This document shows positions 33,421 to 46,300 of a stretch of DNA of 64,000 nt, in pieces. Origin of the DNA: Aquatica leii (lineage: Eukaryota > Arthropoda > Insecta > Coleoptera > Lampyridae). The position numbers and the translations under genes are program-made. The stretch covers positions 6,572,001 through 6,636,000 of the forward strand of contig CM069432.1 of assembly GCA_035610365.1 (NCBI GenBank), in the 5' to 3' direction. Position 1 is the first letter of the stretch. Every line of letters starts with the position of its first letter. Under the pieces are notes generated by a model. That model did not search any database and was not told the origin of the DNA. It was given only the letters and a program-made list of their open reading frames with translations.

Positions 33421-35442
33421 GAGGCATAAAGATATACCGAACAAATGTATAAACATACAGGAAACATAAATTGCTGTTTCATTCTCTACTATAACATATT
33501 ATAGTAAATAGTTTTAGTTTGGTGGTTATAACGTGTTTAGTGGTATATTACACGATGCTGCTCTACCTGCAGCATATTCTGTTTAAGTGGATTTTTTATT
33601 AGACACAAAAAATGAAACAATGTAGAATAAAATGGAAACGGAACCTAATTCGAACATTTAAATATGACGGCTTAAGTCAATATACCAATGATAATAGAAT
33701 TACCTATAAAATAAAATATGTATATAGAAATTATTATATTATGTTAATCAATATATTTTACTTAACTATCTAAATATCCCAAACTTGAAATTTTACAAAC
33801 ACCTAAATCCGAGTGCATAGTCGAAACGTGCTTGGCTTAAATAGAAATTTTACGAATTATATTTTACGATCTTATCCGAAATTTAAATTCAAACAAAAAC
33901 GCGGGAAAACTCACCAATCTTATCCAACTCAGCCGAAGTTTTACGATCTCTCACCAAAGGCGACACCGATCTCACCCGAACGCAGTCGAAAAAATCCGAT
34001 GAACGCATTGATATCGAAAGATAGGTGTGGTTAAAAATCGCAAAGTGGTTTCGACTAATCAGGTTGCTTAGTAATAATTAAATGTGGTGCTAGTGGAGCA
34101 TAGTTAATTCTGATTTGTCTAAAACAGGAAGCGCGATATGATGTAGAGGGGGGAGCTTACATGTTAATTGCTTATAAGAAAAGCAGAAGAGGGAAGTGGC
34201 GTAGAACTGGCGAGTCCACTGTACTCGTGTCATTTTTTAAATTTACAGAAAAATGATTTAAAATATTTATTTGTTTAAAATACGAGTATAATCTTGAACT
34301 CTTTCTGAAAATTTTTTGTCACATTTAATGTATTTTGGGTTAGTAATTATTACTCTATATTAACACTTCCTAATTTTGAAAAATGAACTTTGATTTTCAG
34401 GTTTAGGCGCCAATCGAAATTAAACCGCGAACGCATTCTAGATTAAATCACTCATCGGATTCTTCGATTTGTAAGTCGTCTTCAAATTTTTCGTCTATTT
34501 CTTGATACTATTCTCCGTTATGTGTTGTCTTTATTTGACGATTCGTAATTATTTTAGATGCTTCTCGTTAAAATTCTTGTAATACAAATACCAACGTTAA
34601 AACAAATTTGTCGTGTTAGTTAATTACTATAATGAGTAATTCATATTTTTGTATTGTTAAATGAGACACTTTATGTTAATCTTTAAGAAAAATGTTTCTG
34701 TAAATTTTCTTTCTTAGAATCACTTTGTGTGACATTTTCAGTAAGCTTTTAAATTAGCTTTTTTCACATATATGCTAAGTGACAGCTCACGTATCGTGTT
34801 ACGTCTCAGACTGCAACTATAACTTTGCTAGCGCGATTAGTACATACCAAATGCGTCTTTTATTTATATTGTTCCTGTTTTATGAGTGTTTTTAATTTAT
34901 TTTGTTTTGATTAAAAAGTTTACTAAATCACCAAGCGACAAATTTACAATTTAAAGTTGATTGTAAGTTAGAAGAGTGTCGAGCTTTGTTTCCTGAGACC
35001 AAAAATTGTTTTTAAAAACATGCTGTTTTTAGTTTAAAAGAAAAGCAAACAATGGAGTATTTAGCATTTTAAAATATCAATGCTTGACGATTTTCTCATC
35101 GTAAAAACATCCTTGTAACAAGGAATTTATTTTCAAAGAGTTTGCAAGATTATGTAGACTGGCTTGGATTAACATAAACTTTTTCATAAACATTTTTCAA
35201 TTATTACTTTCTGTATTTTAGATCAGGGTATGATAAATAGTGAAAATATGAAGGCAAATAAACCGTAAGTTGTTTGAAAATACTTTTTTGATTAATTGTA
35301 AAATATTGATCCCTAATTTTTTTTTTGACAATAGTATTGTAATTAGTGTCAGTATCACGTACTAAATTGCCCGAACAAATTACAATTTACAAACTCAAAA
35401 TTGAAAAATGTAATGTTTTACGTACTATTAAATATAAATAAC
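33421..35442. other. AT-rich DNA, no gene seen
   Basis: No coding homology or element ends recognised over 2 kb. A 73-residue open frame at 33813-34034 has no motif I know. Confidence 0.4.
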
Positions 35443-36105
35443 TAAAGATCGGACAGTCAGGCAAATGCAAGCCTGCCTATTTTGCCTTTTTCTGTATCTT
35501 TTTGTTTTTTTCCTTTTTTAAGAGTATTGTTTTATATTGCCTTTTTACATATAAATTTTAAAAAGTTTGTGTAAACAGTGCTTTAATAGGTAGATGACAA
35601 TAACGCATTACAGAATTTTACTTTAATTACGTACAATAATACAATTAACATTTTTTGCTCAAAAGGTCTTAGTACGAACCTATAAAGAACAACAGGGATT
35701 TTCATGTATTGTTATGGTTTCCAGAAAACATTAAATACAAAAGCCGCTTATAGAGAGGAACTATTGTAAGAATTTATACTAGGATTATGTACAATAGCAG
35801 GCTTAACAGAACACTATTTACAAAACCGGAAGGATTTCGGAATGAATCATATTTTATAGGTCTATTTAGTACCTAAGTAAAGCAAATGAATATAGATAAT
35901 TTTAATTCTGTCCGGTGGGATTCCTTTAATGACTGAAACACATGACTAAAATATTCTTTATTTGTTATAAATACCTGTCACACTGTGATAGTCTATTGCT
36001 GTTGTGCTGTGAGTAAGTTTTAAAAAATGCCACCTAATAAACAATCAAAATTTGAAAATTATTACAAGTAGATTAAATTGAACAATAATTTAACAACCGA
36101 CGGGG

Positions 36106-36505
36106 AAGGTCCTCTTGTATATTGCAATATCTTTGGTTGACGTGCTTTAGGTGTTCCAGCGTATCTTGCTGGTGAACGGAGACTTTTCTAAGACTAGTTT
36201 AAAAAGTGTTTTTTTTTATATAATGGAGATAAGAAAGTATCTGTGTCAATAGCTCATTCAGTTCACTTAAAGGAAACGTATGACAATCTAAAGTTGCTGC
36301 TGGGAAAAATTAAATATGAAGACCACGAATGGCAACTGTGGAGATTTAAAAGTGTTATGTATGTTGTTGGACCAGCAGAATGAGTACACTAAAATGCTTT
36401 GCCTTGCAGTGGTTTTTGAGAAGCAGAAGGGAGATTATTTAGCAAATAAAAGTGTTGTGGCTGTCGCCATCTCGTGGTTAACGAGCCCACGTATAAACAA
36501 AAAAT
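36106..36505 (+). pseudogene. Segment of a conserved insect protein family inside the hAT
   Basis: Reads GPLVYCNIFG, RALGVPAYLAGERRLF and, after shifts, VSIAHSVHLKETYDNLKLLL then KYEDHEWQLCGDLKVLCML. I recognise this as the middle of a long, multi-copy hypothetical protein of arthropods (VYC, WRLFIDSS, H-VHLKE-Y and W-CGDLK blocks); its function is unknown to me. The C-terminal part of the same family is at 56645-57120. Homology fades after about 36400. At least two frameshifts and a stop. It starts exactly where similarity between the hAT copies at 36108 and 60060 ends. Confidence 0.55.
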
Positions 36506-36765
36506 CATGAATATAAGCTATAGAAATATATCAGTATAATTGTGGAAATACATCAGAGAGTATTTCCCAGTGCTGATGATCCCCAAAAGGGTAAAACGGC
36601 CGTACACTGGTTCTTGGTGGTAATTTTTGCAATTATAACGATATAGTTACTTTTCACTATATTCGTTGGTGGATTGCAATCGTGTTAATATTCGATACGA
36701 TTTTCGAATTTTCGCGGTTAGCAAATTTAATTACCAACATGCTAAGATCTCTATAGCACCAATTT
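36506..36765. other. Spacer within the hAT mosaic
   Basis: No coding signal. CCAGTGCTGATGATCCCC (from about 36568) and CCGTACACTGG near 36600 form a short CCAGTG..CACTGG inverted pair, perhaps the end of a small non-autonomous repeat. Confidence 0.3.
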
Positions 36766-37140
36766 TGATTATTTAGCAAATAGCGTTATTGAGTTCCTAG
36801 AAAAGTACGATATTGATATCAAGAACTGTAGAGGTCAAAGTTACGATAACGCCTCTAACATAGCTAGGCAATACTTTAATCTTCAAGCAAGACTCAAAGC
36901 AAAATGTGAATACACCCATTTCGTACCTTGTGCAGCACACTTCTTAAATTTGATACTGGTTCACGACACAAGTTTTTTCAGTTCATTCAGAATATTTGCT
37001 AATTCTTTTCTTCTTCAACATATCGTTGGAATGCAATGAAACAATTTTTGGGGTCTGATAAATTGGTGACAAAATCATTGTCTGAAACTAGATGGTCTGC
37101 TCGTGCATCTGCGGTCACAGTTTTGCAAGATGGTTATAAG
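36766..37140 (+). pseudogene. hAT transposase core fragment (ZMYM-like)
   Basis: Frame 1 reads DYLANSVIEFLEKYDID, NCRGQSYDNASNIARQYF and FVPCAAHFLNLILVHD. After a frame change near 37030 it reads RWNAMKQFLGSDKLV, then SLSETRWSARASAVTVLQ. These are the GQ-YD-A-N block, the hAT C-A-H motif and the TRW-AR motif of ZMYM1-like hAT transposases. The N-terminal zinc finger, first catalytic Asp region and C-terminal dimerisation domain are absent. It ends at a join to a second hAT terminus at 37141. Confidence 0.7.
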
Positions 37141-37238
37141 TAAAGAGCGGATAGTAAGACAAGAAAAAATACCAAAGAGGTGGCATAAAAGGCATATTAA
37201 ACCTCCAAAAAAGGCAATAAAAAAAGCACAAATATTAG
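37141..37238 (+). repeat. hAT terminal fragment
   Basis: TAAAGAGCGGATAGTAAGAC and the next 75 bases closely match 48649-48745. In orientation it is a left end whose element would extend rightward on the minus strand; it is cut off at 37238 by the copia remnant. Confidence 0.7.
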
Positions 37239-39904
37239 ATTCAGTTGAAGAAAGTGAAACCGTTGGTTGTTTACGAGACGCCCATGATACAGTGCATCCA
37301 AATATCTTAAAAATATAACCAGTGGTCGACTTTCTGTCAGTTTTGTCACCGGCCCAGTCTGCATCAGCATATCCTTCAATGTCATCATTTCCATTATTTT
37401 TAAAAACCAAACTTATCTCTAAAGTACCCTGTATATATCGTAAAATTCGTTTCAAAGCTTGCCAAAGATCATAGCTGGCACAATTTTGATACCTACTTAA
37501 GATACTAATTGATACACTTAAATCAGGTCAACTACACAGCATAGCATACATTGCCATACGGCAATGTTTTTCTAGGTTAATAGTTTGAGATTTATCTTTC
37601 ATTAATGTTTCATGATTACTTTGACAATCCATTGGGGTTTCACAAGGTTTACAATCTTGCATATTAAACTTGGTCAAAACATTCTTCAGGTATTGAGTTT
37701 GATTGATTGATATTTCACCCTTTGCAACATCTTGAGTTATAAGCATGCCTAAAAATGTTTTACCAATCCTATATCCTTCATTTTGAAATGTTGCGCCAAC
37801 ATTTTCTTAATTTGCATTCTTTTCTGACTTTAACATAAATACAGTATTCATATTCTGATCGTACAAATTCTAGTGACAACATTACTTCATGAAACTTTTC
37901 GTTCCAATTTTTTGGTGAACATTTCAGACCATATAATGATTTTCTTAGTTTACATACAGTGCCCTGTTTTTCGTGAAAACCTTTAGGCACTAAAATGTAA
38001 ACGTTTTGTTTCATTTCACCGTTTAAAAAAGCACTATTTACATCCAATTGGTGAATTTGAATTTTTAATTGATTGCATATAGCCAAAAAAAATCGCAAAG
38101 ATGGTAACTTTGCAACTAGACTATAAATGTCTAAAAAGGATACATCTTGTTGCTGAAAACCTCTTGCTACTAATCATGCCTTATAATTTACTACAACACC
38201 AACTTCGTCTTTCTTTTTCTTAAATACCCACTTACACTCGATAGGTTTTACATCATTTGGAAAGCTTTCCACTACCACCCATGTGATATTTATATCTAGC
38301 GCACTCACCTCCTTCTCCATGGCTATTTTCCATTTGTCAGACTCGCTGCTTGACATCGCCTCTTCATACGTATTGGGTTCTCCATCTTGGTGATCGAAGG
38401 CCAACAATCCGATATCTAAATCATGCTCCTAATCATCAAATATCTTTGGCCTTCTTATGCTCTGTCGTAGATGATACTTGGACGGTCGATCCTCACCAAC
38501 AGTAGGTTGTTGCTGTTCTTTATTTCGATCGACGTAGGCATCACTTGGTTCATGTCCAACCTCTTCATTATCCATTTGTTCGGCTGCATTATTCTGGTTG
38601 GTTCATCCTCAAGATGAGTTTCTATTTGCTCCACTTCCTCATGTTTATTCTCAGGTAAAAATATAACATCTCTATGACATTCCAATTTATTCTTTTCAGG
38701 GAAATAGACACGGTACCCTTTAACTTCTTCACCATATCCAACAAAAATGCCTTGCTTATTTTTACGATTCTATTTTAATCTGATTTCTTTGGGAACATGC
38801 ACAGACACCCTCGATCCAAAAATCTGAAGATCTTGTAGGTTTGTTTCCTTGTTGTACCACTATTGGAATAGAGTTTTATTTGCTATCGAACTTTTACCCA
38901 TTCTGTTGATTACAAAAGCTGTCGTATTTACAGCTTCAGCCCAGAAGCTTTTATTCGTCCCGCTGATCATCGCTCGTGCAGCTTCCACCAAGCTACGTAT
39001 TTCTCGTTCAGCTCGACCGTTTTGCAACCGATTGTTGATGACGAATACCTAGTTTTTCCAATAATGCATTTACTTCATGATTTACAAACTCCAATCCGTT
39101 GTCGGTCCTCAGTATTTTAATAAAATATACATTCCGATAAGCTGACTTTTATGACCAAAAAATATCGCGCATTCCCTTTTGAGGGCGTCTCCATTGGTCC
39201 GCATACATCGGCGTGAACCAATTCTAATGTTTTTAGTGCACGTGAGCCACTCACGGGATGTGGCATCCGATGCTGTTTACCCGATAAACACTTTTCGCAC
39301 AAAAGGTCCTTTTCATCATCGTTAAAGCTTATATTGTTTTCTCTAAGAAACTGTTTAATGTACTGAATATTTTGATGAGCTAACACATTATGCCATGTAC
39401 TTAAATTTCTCACAACTTCCACAACTTGACACTAAATTTTTAAGGTTAGTACTCTTTACATTGCAATTTGGTAAGCTGACATTGATTTACTTTCACTCTT
39501 ACCACTAAGATATGTTGCGTTCACACTTGAGCAGAAATCTTCCTTTTCTTTCACAAACTCCATTTTGTATAATTTATTCTGTCTGTTTGCAATCGCCCTT
39601 ACTCTACCTTCTTTGTCAACAATCTTACTCATATTCTTGTCAGAAACCATTTGAAAACCTTTGTCCAGTGCAGATCCAACTGAAAAAAAATTGAATTTTA
39701 ATTCCAGCACATACAGCACATCGCTCAACGTAGTTCTTAACAGTTTAATTCCATTGAATGCCCATAAACTCACACTTCCGACTCCTTTTACTTCTAGGAT
39801 CTTTCCACATCCTACTTTTACTTTTCTTAACTTCCTTTATATTCTCGAACAACTTCATATTCCAACGCATGTGCTCACTTGCGCCTGTGTCCATGCACCA
39901 ACTC
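37239..39904 (-). pseudogene. pol: Copia Pol: protease, integrase, RT, RNase H, degenerate
   Basis: From right to left: the protease site WCMDTGASEHM near 39880; the GAG-pre-integrase and zinc region with TWHNVLAHQNIQYIKQ and LCEKCLSGKQHRMPHP (39117-39422), then VHADVCGPME (first integrase Asp). The integrase core remainder is broken (39116-38760). RT blocks are WKIAMEKEVSALDINITW and ECKWVFKKKKDE (38174-38407), then QLDVNSAFLNGEM and VCKLRKSLYGLKCSPKNW (37778-38098). After that comes GEISINQTQYLKNVL (37528-37746). The YVDD motif region near 37770 is damaged. RNase H reads GYADADWAGDKTDRKSTTGY (37197-37394) and is truncated after SSTESN. About six frame breaks. Confidence 0.87.
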
Positions 39905-40735
39905 TTATGAATGTGTTCGTTTCTGGAGATTTATTTTTACTGTTTGAATCACTCCTTTTTTCTTTGTTTTTTCGGAACCAACAATTTTTTATCTCATGAC
40001 CTTCCTTTTTGTAATAATGACACTTTCGGTTGCGTGAGCCCTTTTTCTTGAAACAATTTTTTTCATAATGCCCTTTCTTATGACAAAAGTTACACTCCAT
40101 CGTACTTCCACCATCCGTTTTGTATATGTCTTTAATTTGTTGCTTTTACTTGCCAGTGCAGTTGCTCCTTCATTAGACTTTGTCCGTTCCTCTTTCACTA
40201 GTAATCTCGAGGTTAATTCGTCAAGGGTTTGTTTATTTTCAGGTACAGACTCCCACGCAGACGTAAAATGCTTGTACTGTTCCGGTAACGACATTAAAAT
40301 TTTTGTCATGATCGTTTTATCGGATAAAATTTCCCCCGCTTGTTTAAGTTTATTTTTGATTTCTTCCAATTTGGAGATGTACGTTGATACACTTTCATTT
40401 CTAAAATCCAACGATAAAAATTTCTGTTGTACACTTTCTGATTCCTTATCATATACCTACGGACTTTAGCTGTGTCCACATTTCTTTTGCAGTTTCACAT
40501 GATAATAAATGGGTCAATGGCTCTTGCTCAATTCTGGTGACGATCATTTCCTGAGCTTTTGCGTCAGTTCTCAACCATTTCGATATTTCATCTTCCCCTG
40601 TAGAAGGCTTTGGTAAATCCCCTGTGACTATATCGAACAGTTCTTGTTCTTTTAGCATAACCGTACTTTGAAATTTTCAACTTACCCAGTTTTCATTAAT
40701 TGGTTTTAAAACTTGTATATATTTTGATCCATCGA
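39855..40735 (-). pseudogene. gag: Copia Gag, degenerate
   Basis: Begins SKYIQVLKPINENWVS near 40735-40685, with a stop where Trp is expected. It continues KFQSTVMLKEQELFDIVTGD and AKEMWTQLKSVGI (40449-40658). After breaks it reads SVSTYISKLEEIKNKLKQAG and LTSRLLVKEERT (39989-40411), typical of the UBN2-type Gag of copia elements. The nucleocapsid knuckle is CNFCHKKGHYEKNC (near 40054-40095), followed by a second, imperfect one (CHYYKKEGHEIKNC, middle Cys replaced). At least three frame breaks. Confidence 0.83.
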
Positions 40736-40828
40736 AAACAACACAGAGAAACAAGAATGCGCGCCAAAACATAAACGACGACACGCTCGAAGATTGGGGT
40801 TATGTTCTGTTTTTTTTTCTACTCTTAT
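40736..40828 (-). other. Copia leader, gag-side part
   Basis: Non-coding leader between gag and the BEL insertion. It continues at 46804-46830, on the far side of BEL, up to the copia primer-binding site. Confidence 0.7.
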
Positions 40829-41135
40829 TGTTAACGCCAAGTACGTCAATTTGCACTTTCTCCTCCTTTCATTGTTTCTTATCCTTATCACCACATTCCC
40901 ATTGCATTCGTTTCCTAGTTTCGATATACAACGCATCGTAATTTTAAAACGAGAACTTTTACTGTGCTAACGATTTTCCGCGGTAGTGAAATATTAGTTC
41001 GGTGAATTCGCTTCACGTGTGTCATCTGGCCAGATTGACCAAGAAGACTGCCACCATTCCGAGCATGTGCGGATTACTCGTAAGTGATTTAATATCATTA
41101 ATTTGCGACCACCAGCGCAACCTTATTCAAAAACA
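40829..41135 (+). repeat. 5' LTR of the BEL element
   Basis: TGTTAACGCCAAGTACGTC at the start, CTTATTCAAAAACA at the end. Differs from the 3' copy at GCGGTAGTG/GCGGCAGTG, CCAGATT/CCAAATT and GCATGTG/GCCTGTG. Confidence 0.94.
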
Positions 41136-41138
41136 TAT

Positions 41139-41155
41139 TGGTCCTTCGAGCCGGA
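41139..41155 (+). promoter_or_regulatory. Primer-binding site of the BEL element
   Basis: TGGTCCTTCGAGCCGGA, three bases after the LTR; this form is common in BEL/Pao elements. Confidence 0.8.
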
Positions 41156-41313
41156 TAAAATTTATTCTGTAACCTCTGAATCCTACATAAACTACATTGC
41201 TACCTGTTTGCATCCTTAAATTATACTCTTAAATTAATATTGTAACCAAATTAGAATAATCATTCAAAATTTATTTGTGCATACATTTACATACGATATT
41301 AATTCATACGATT

Positions 41314-43336
41314 ATGGCTAAAAGCAACGTCGAATCAATTGCAGATAAGCTATCGAAAACTATCAGCAAACGTTCAAGCTTATTTGCAAACGTGGCCTTT
41401 ATTTACAACAAAGTAAAAGATTATACAATTGAAAAATTTGAGGTATTGGAAGCCTACAATGCTAAATTAGATAGGTACGAGGCAGATTTCGAAAGTTTTC
41501 AATAAGTATCAAATTGTTGAATACAACACGCTTTTAAAACCCGAAGAACAATTAGATGAAAACCAATTGTATCAACCTCATTGCGCCTTTGACGAAATTA
41601 TTGCTTACATTAGAGCTACTTACATTAAACTTATAAAACAGCTTCCAGTACAAACAGGAACATCTTTATCTTTTGCTCATGACTCTTCCTCGCCCGCGTT
41701 CACGCTTCCAAAGATATCGCTGCCTAACTTTTCTGGTAATATCGAAGAGTAACCTGAATTTATTTCATTATACAATTCGATTGTACATAACAACAGTTCA
41801 TTACGCATATCTCAAAAATTTCAATATTTGAAATCAGTACTGTCTGGAGAAGCTTCGTCAGTAATATCAGAATTTCAACTTATTGATGATCATCATTCTT
41901 TAGCTTATCAAACCTTACACGAAAGGTATCAAAATAAGAGACGCATAGCTACCATGTATTTAAATAAAATTTTAAAATTTAAAATGACATCATCCGCTAC
42001 ACTACAAAGCTTGAAAGATTTTTTAAACGTTCATCAAACTTGTGTACACGCTATAAAGTCATTAGGTATTGACGACTTAGCAGATTTCTTATTATTTTCG
42101 TTATCGTTAAAGAATATAGATCCAACTACTAAACGTGCTTTCGAAAATAAATACATTTCCAATGAGATACCGCTGTATGAAAATCTAATTGAGTTTATTA
42201 CTCAGCAGATGCGCAGCTACGAGTTATCCGAACCTTATTCTAAACCATTTAATGCTTCTAATAAAACCAAAAGTAAATTACAATTGCCATCAAAACCTTC
42301 GCACTTTTATAATTCGTTGCACTCTTCACAAGTTTGGAATTTAACATGTCCTCGTTGTAAAGGCATACATTTATTGTATCAATGTCCAGAATTCATAAAT
42401 TTAAATTTGTCAGACAAATACGACTACTTACGTGAATCAAATAGGTGTTATAATTGCCTCGGAAATCATTCTAGTTCGAATTGCAAATCTAAGACGGTTT
42501 GTAGAGTTTGTGGCGGAAATAAACATCACACTGTATTGCATTCGACGCAAAAACCGCTTCATCTTGCTTCAGTGCATGCTAACGTTGCTTCCGAATCAGT
42601 AAAGAATGCCTTGCAAATTTCTCATGAAGTTCAACCGTCTACTTCACATAAATCAGATGTTTCTCTGTTTACCTCAACTTCTTTATCTAGTTTTGCAGCA
42701 CCTCAGGTAAAACAAGTATTCGATCCCGGGTCACAAATTTCCGCTATTACCGAATCTTTAGTAAAGTTGCTCGGGTTAAAACCGCAATTAGCTTGTACAG
42801 AGCTATCAGGAATCGGTAAGTTCACAGTAAAGTCTCAGAGTATTGTAAATTGCTGTCTTCGTTCAAAATTTTCAACTGATACAATGTGTCTTCCTGTGTT
42901 AGTTTTACCTAAACTTGCTAGTCGAATACCTTCTTCTCAGTTACCTGAAAGTGTTATAGAACAGTTTCGCCACTTGAACTTAGCTGACGAAACGTTTCAT
43001 ATTCCTTCTTCTATCGATTTGCTATTAGGTGCCGACGTATACCCTACCATTTTTAATCAAGAAGGAAAAGTATATGTTACTGGTTATCCCTCTGCGGTAA
43101 ACACTTATTTCGGATGGACAATTATAGGTCCCACAGATTTTCCCAATAATGATCAGACATTGCAAAGTATGCTTACTTTTTCTGAATTATCCAAAGATTT
43201 AAAACGGTTTTGGGAAGTGGAAGAAATTTTTAGAGCTCCACCTTCTGATCCAACAAATTTGTATGTTGAACAAAATTTTATAAAGACCCACAAACGTGAC
43301 GAAAACTGGAAGATATGTTGTAGCGTTTTCATTTGA
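41314..43336 (+). pseudogene. gag-pro: BEL Gag and protease, degenerate
   Basis: Starts MAKSNVESIADKLSKTISKR at 41314, a helical N-terminus. A frameshift near 41500 and an in-frame TAA at 41750-41752 interrupt it. The long frame 41828-43336 holds the Gag domain (DUF1759-like: SVLSGEASSVISEFQL, YQTLHERYQNKRRIA). It then has two knuckle-type clusters, CPRCKGIHLLYQC and CYNCLGNHSSSNC, with a third, CRVCGGNKHHTVLH. The protease is VFDPGSQISAIT near 42717; the family usually has DSGS, so the residue after the catalytic Asp is Pro here. LLLGADVYPTIF (about 43020) is the second protease block. RT homology begins before the frame ends at 43336. Confidence 0.87.
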
Positions 43337-46300
43337 ACCTAATTCGAGCCCTTTGTCCTCAAACTATTCGCGAGGTTTACGGTCTTTGTTAAAATTAGAA
43401 ACTCCATTACGCAGTATTCCCGAAAAATTCAAACAATACAATGATTTTATGCAAGATTACTTGATATCAGAACATATGTCAATTGCTTCTTGTTATTCCA
43501 CGTATATAATACCGCACCATGTCGTCACTAAACAATCAAGTTCCACAACAAAAATTCGCGTTGTTATCCTGTTGCATTATGTGCAGATATACAAAAAATG
43601 TACCGTCAGATAACAATTCGAAAGGAAGATAGAGCTGTACAACATATTCTCTGGCGCGCTTCCTCTGATGGCAATGTACAGGAGTTTGAACTCAATACTG
43701 TTACTTATGGTCTTACTCCTTCCGCCTACTTGGCAATACGCGTATTACATCAACTTGTTCACGATGATGGTGCACGATATCCAGATGCGTCTTGTGCCAT
43801 CATGAACTCTACATATGTAGACGATGTGATAACTGGTCATCAAGATGTATCTTCTGCTATAAATTTACGAAACCAGTTAACTGATTTATTCAAGGGCGGA
43901 GGTTTTCAACTCAGAAAATGGGCTAGTAGTCATCCAGAAGTTTTAGCCGAGTTACCTGAAGATCATATAGAATCGCAATTGGATTTTTCTGACGAGGAAA
44001 GTTCTTTAAAAATCCTAGGATTATCTTGGAATCCAAACTCTGACTTTCTTCTGTTTTGAGTGCTGCCTTACGATGATAATATTACAAAACGAAATTTGTT
44101 ATCGTATATCGCACGAATTTTTGACCCGCTTGGGTTTTTGGCACCCGTTGTTTTTTCTATGAAAGTTCTACTTCAACATTTGTGGTTAGCTCAAATTGGT
44201 TGGGACGATTTGATTCCACCAGCACTAGAAAAAAAAATGGTTATTATTTACAGAAAACATTTCTCTTCTTGCTACCGTTAAAATCCCTAGGTGCGTGCTT
44301 CCACAGAAACCTACTCTCATTAGGCTTGCGGGATTTTGTGATGCTTCAGAAAAGGGTTATTCTGCTGTTCTATACTTATGCGTCCAGTCAAATTCGAATT
44401 TTTTTTCCTATTTTTGGAAGGCAAAAACCAAAGTAGCACCACTCAAAATCATGTCTATTCTTCGTTTGGAGTTGAGCGCCGCCGTTTTATTAGCCAATTT
44501 AGTCGAATCAGTAGTGACTGTTTCTTTGCCATTTTTCATTGAATCTGTTCACTTATTTTCAGATTCAAAGATAGTTTTGTCTTGGATTCCACCACACTTA
44601 TTAAAAACGTTTGTGTGTAATAGGATTGTTACGAAAACAGAAAAAACTTCAAAGTGTGTTTGGTCTTACATTAAATCTGAAAACAATCCCGCTGACCTTT
44701 CTTCGCGAGGATTAACTGTATCTCAATTTGTTAGTCCGGATATCAAAATATTTTGGTTTAATGGTCCCTCATTTTTGAACAAAGAAGTTTCAAAATGGCC
44801 ACCTCCTTTTCAAATGCATAATAAGCATTCCTCTTTGCTTTCGGAAATGAAACAAGACTTCAATTGTTTACTTACAAAACATACAGCCTCAAATCCGTTA
44901 TTAGACAAAATAAATAATACCTCAAGTTTCTTAAGATTACGTCGTGTTTTTGCTTGGATAAGACGTTTTATTTACAATTCAAGGCTTCGAGATGGCGTAC
45001 GTATTTCTGGATCGTTATCCGTGGCAGAATTAGAAAGTTCTACATTATCCCTTACAAACATTACTCAAAATCATTATTTTCATCCTGAAATAAAACATAT
45101 CCAAAATAAAACGAACGCAAGTCGCAACCTAGCATCGTTATCGCCTTTTATTGATTCATTTGGTTTCCTCAGGGTGGGCGGAAGATTACGTTACTCCGTT
45201 TTGCATGAAGCAGCCAAGCACCCGTTATTGCTACCCAAAAATGCTCATCTCTCTCAATTAATATGTTTTTATTATCATCATCTGTCATTACATTCTGGTC
45301 CTAACACTGTTCAAGCTCTTATTAGAACAAAGTTCTGGATTTTATCGCTTCGTGGTTTGCTTCGAAAATGTATACGAGAATGTTTTACTTGTTATAAATT
45401 TTGTGGTATTAATTTCCAACTTCCAATGGCTGATCTTCCTGCTTCTAGAGTTTCTATATCTCGCCCTTTTTCACAAGTAGGTGTAGACTATGCCGGGCCT
45501 TTTTCAGTAAGATCTAACCGCTTACGTACCAGTGCTCACTAAAGGTTACTTATGTTTATTTATTTGTTTTATAACTAAAGCGGTACATCTTGAGTTTGTA
45601 TCTGAGTTGAGCACTGATGCTTTTTTAGCTGCTCTTGATAGATTTGTAGCTAGACGGGGTTTACCATCAGTTATTTACTCTGATAATGGGCGTAACTTTA
45701 TAGGAGCTTGTAAGCACATAACGGAAGTTTACAAATTTTTAGTTCTTCATGTCACAGATATTTGTGATTTTTTATCTGCACGACAAGTAAAATGGCAGTT
45801 TACTCCTCCATATGGCCCTCATTTCGGAGGTTTGTGGGAAGCAGCTATCAAATCTGCCAAAGCTTTGCTTTATCGCTTGTTAGGTAATGCATCAGCCACA
45901 TTCGAAGAATACGCTACCTTATTCGCTAGAATCGAAGCTGTTCTTAACAGTCGTCCTTTGTGCACCTTATCTGAAGATCCTTCGGAGTCTTGTGAATATC
46001 TGAGCCCTGGTCATTTTTTAATAGCGCCACCTTTACTTTCTGTACCAGAAAATCATGCGAAACCGTTGGTTAAGACAAAATCAGATTCTTCAATCGTTTT
46101 GGAATCGTTGGTCGAAAGAGTACTGGAACCATCTGATTCAACGCAATAAGTGGACATCTAACACATCGATTCCAAATGTTGGAGATATCGTGTTACTGAA
46201 AGGAGTTGCGTCGCATCCTTTATCTTGGCCTATAGGTCGTATTGAATGTTTGTATCCAGGTTCAGACCGTATAGCTAGAGTTGCTTCAATTCGTACAGGT

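Larger units (their letters stand above)
35443..37140 (+). mobile_element. hAT element mosaic (5' end, foreign segment, transposase core)
   Basis: The left end TAAAGATCGGACAGTCAGGC resembles the ends at 37141 and 48646 (TAAAGAGCGGATAGTAAGGC form). Bases from about 35454 to 36108 recur in inverse orientation at 60060-60655. The coding start MPPNKQSKFENYYK (36027) is followed by an in-frame stop. At 36106 the sequence changes to an unrelated conserved protein, and from 36766 returns to a hAT core. No right-hand inverted end in the correct direction is seen. Confidence 0.65.

Noticed and set aside
33813..34034. 73-residue plus-strand ORF as a host exon
   Set aside because: No known motif, no splice context I can support, and similar chance frames occur throughout the AT-rich spacer.
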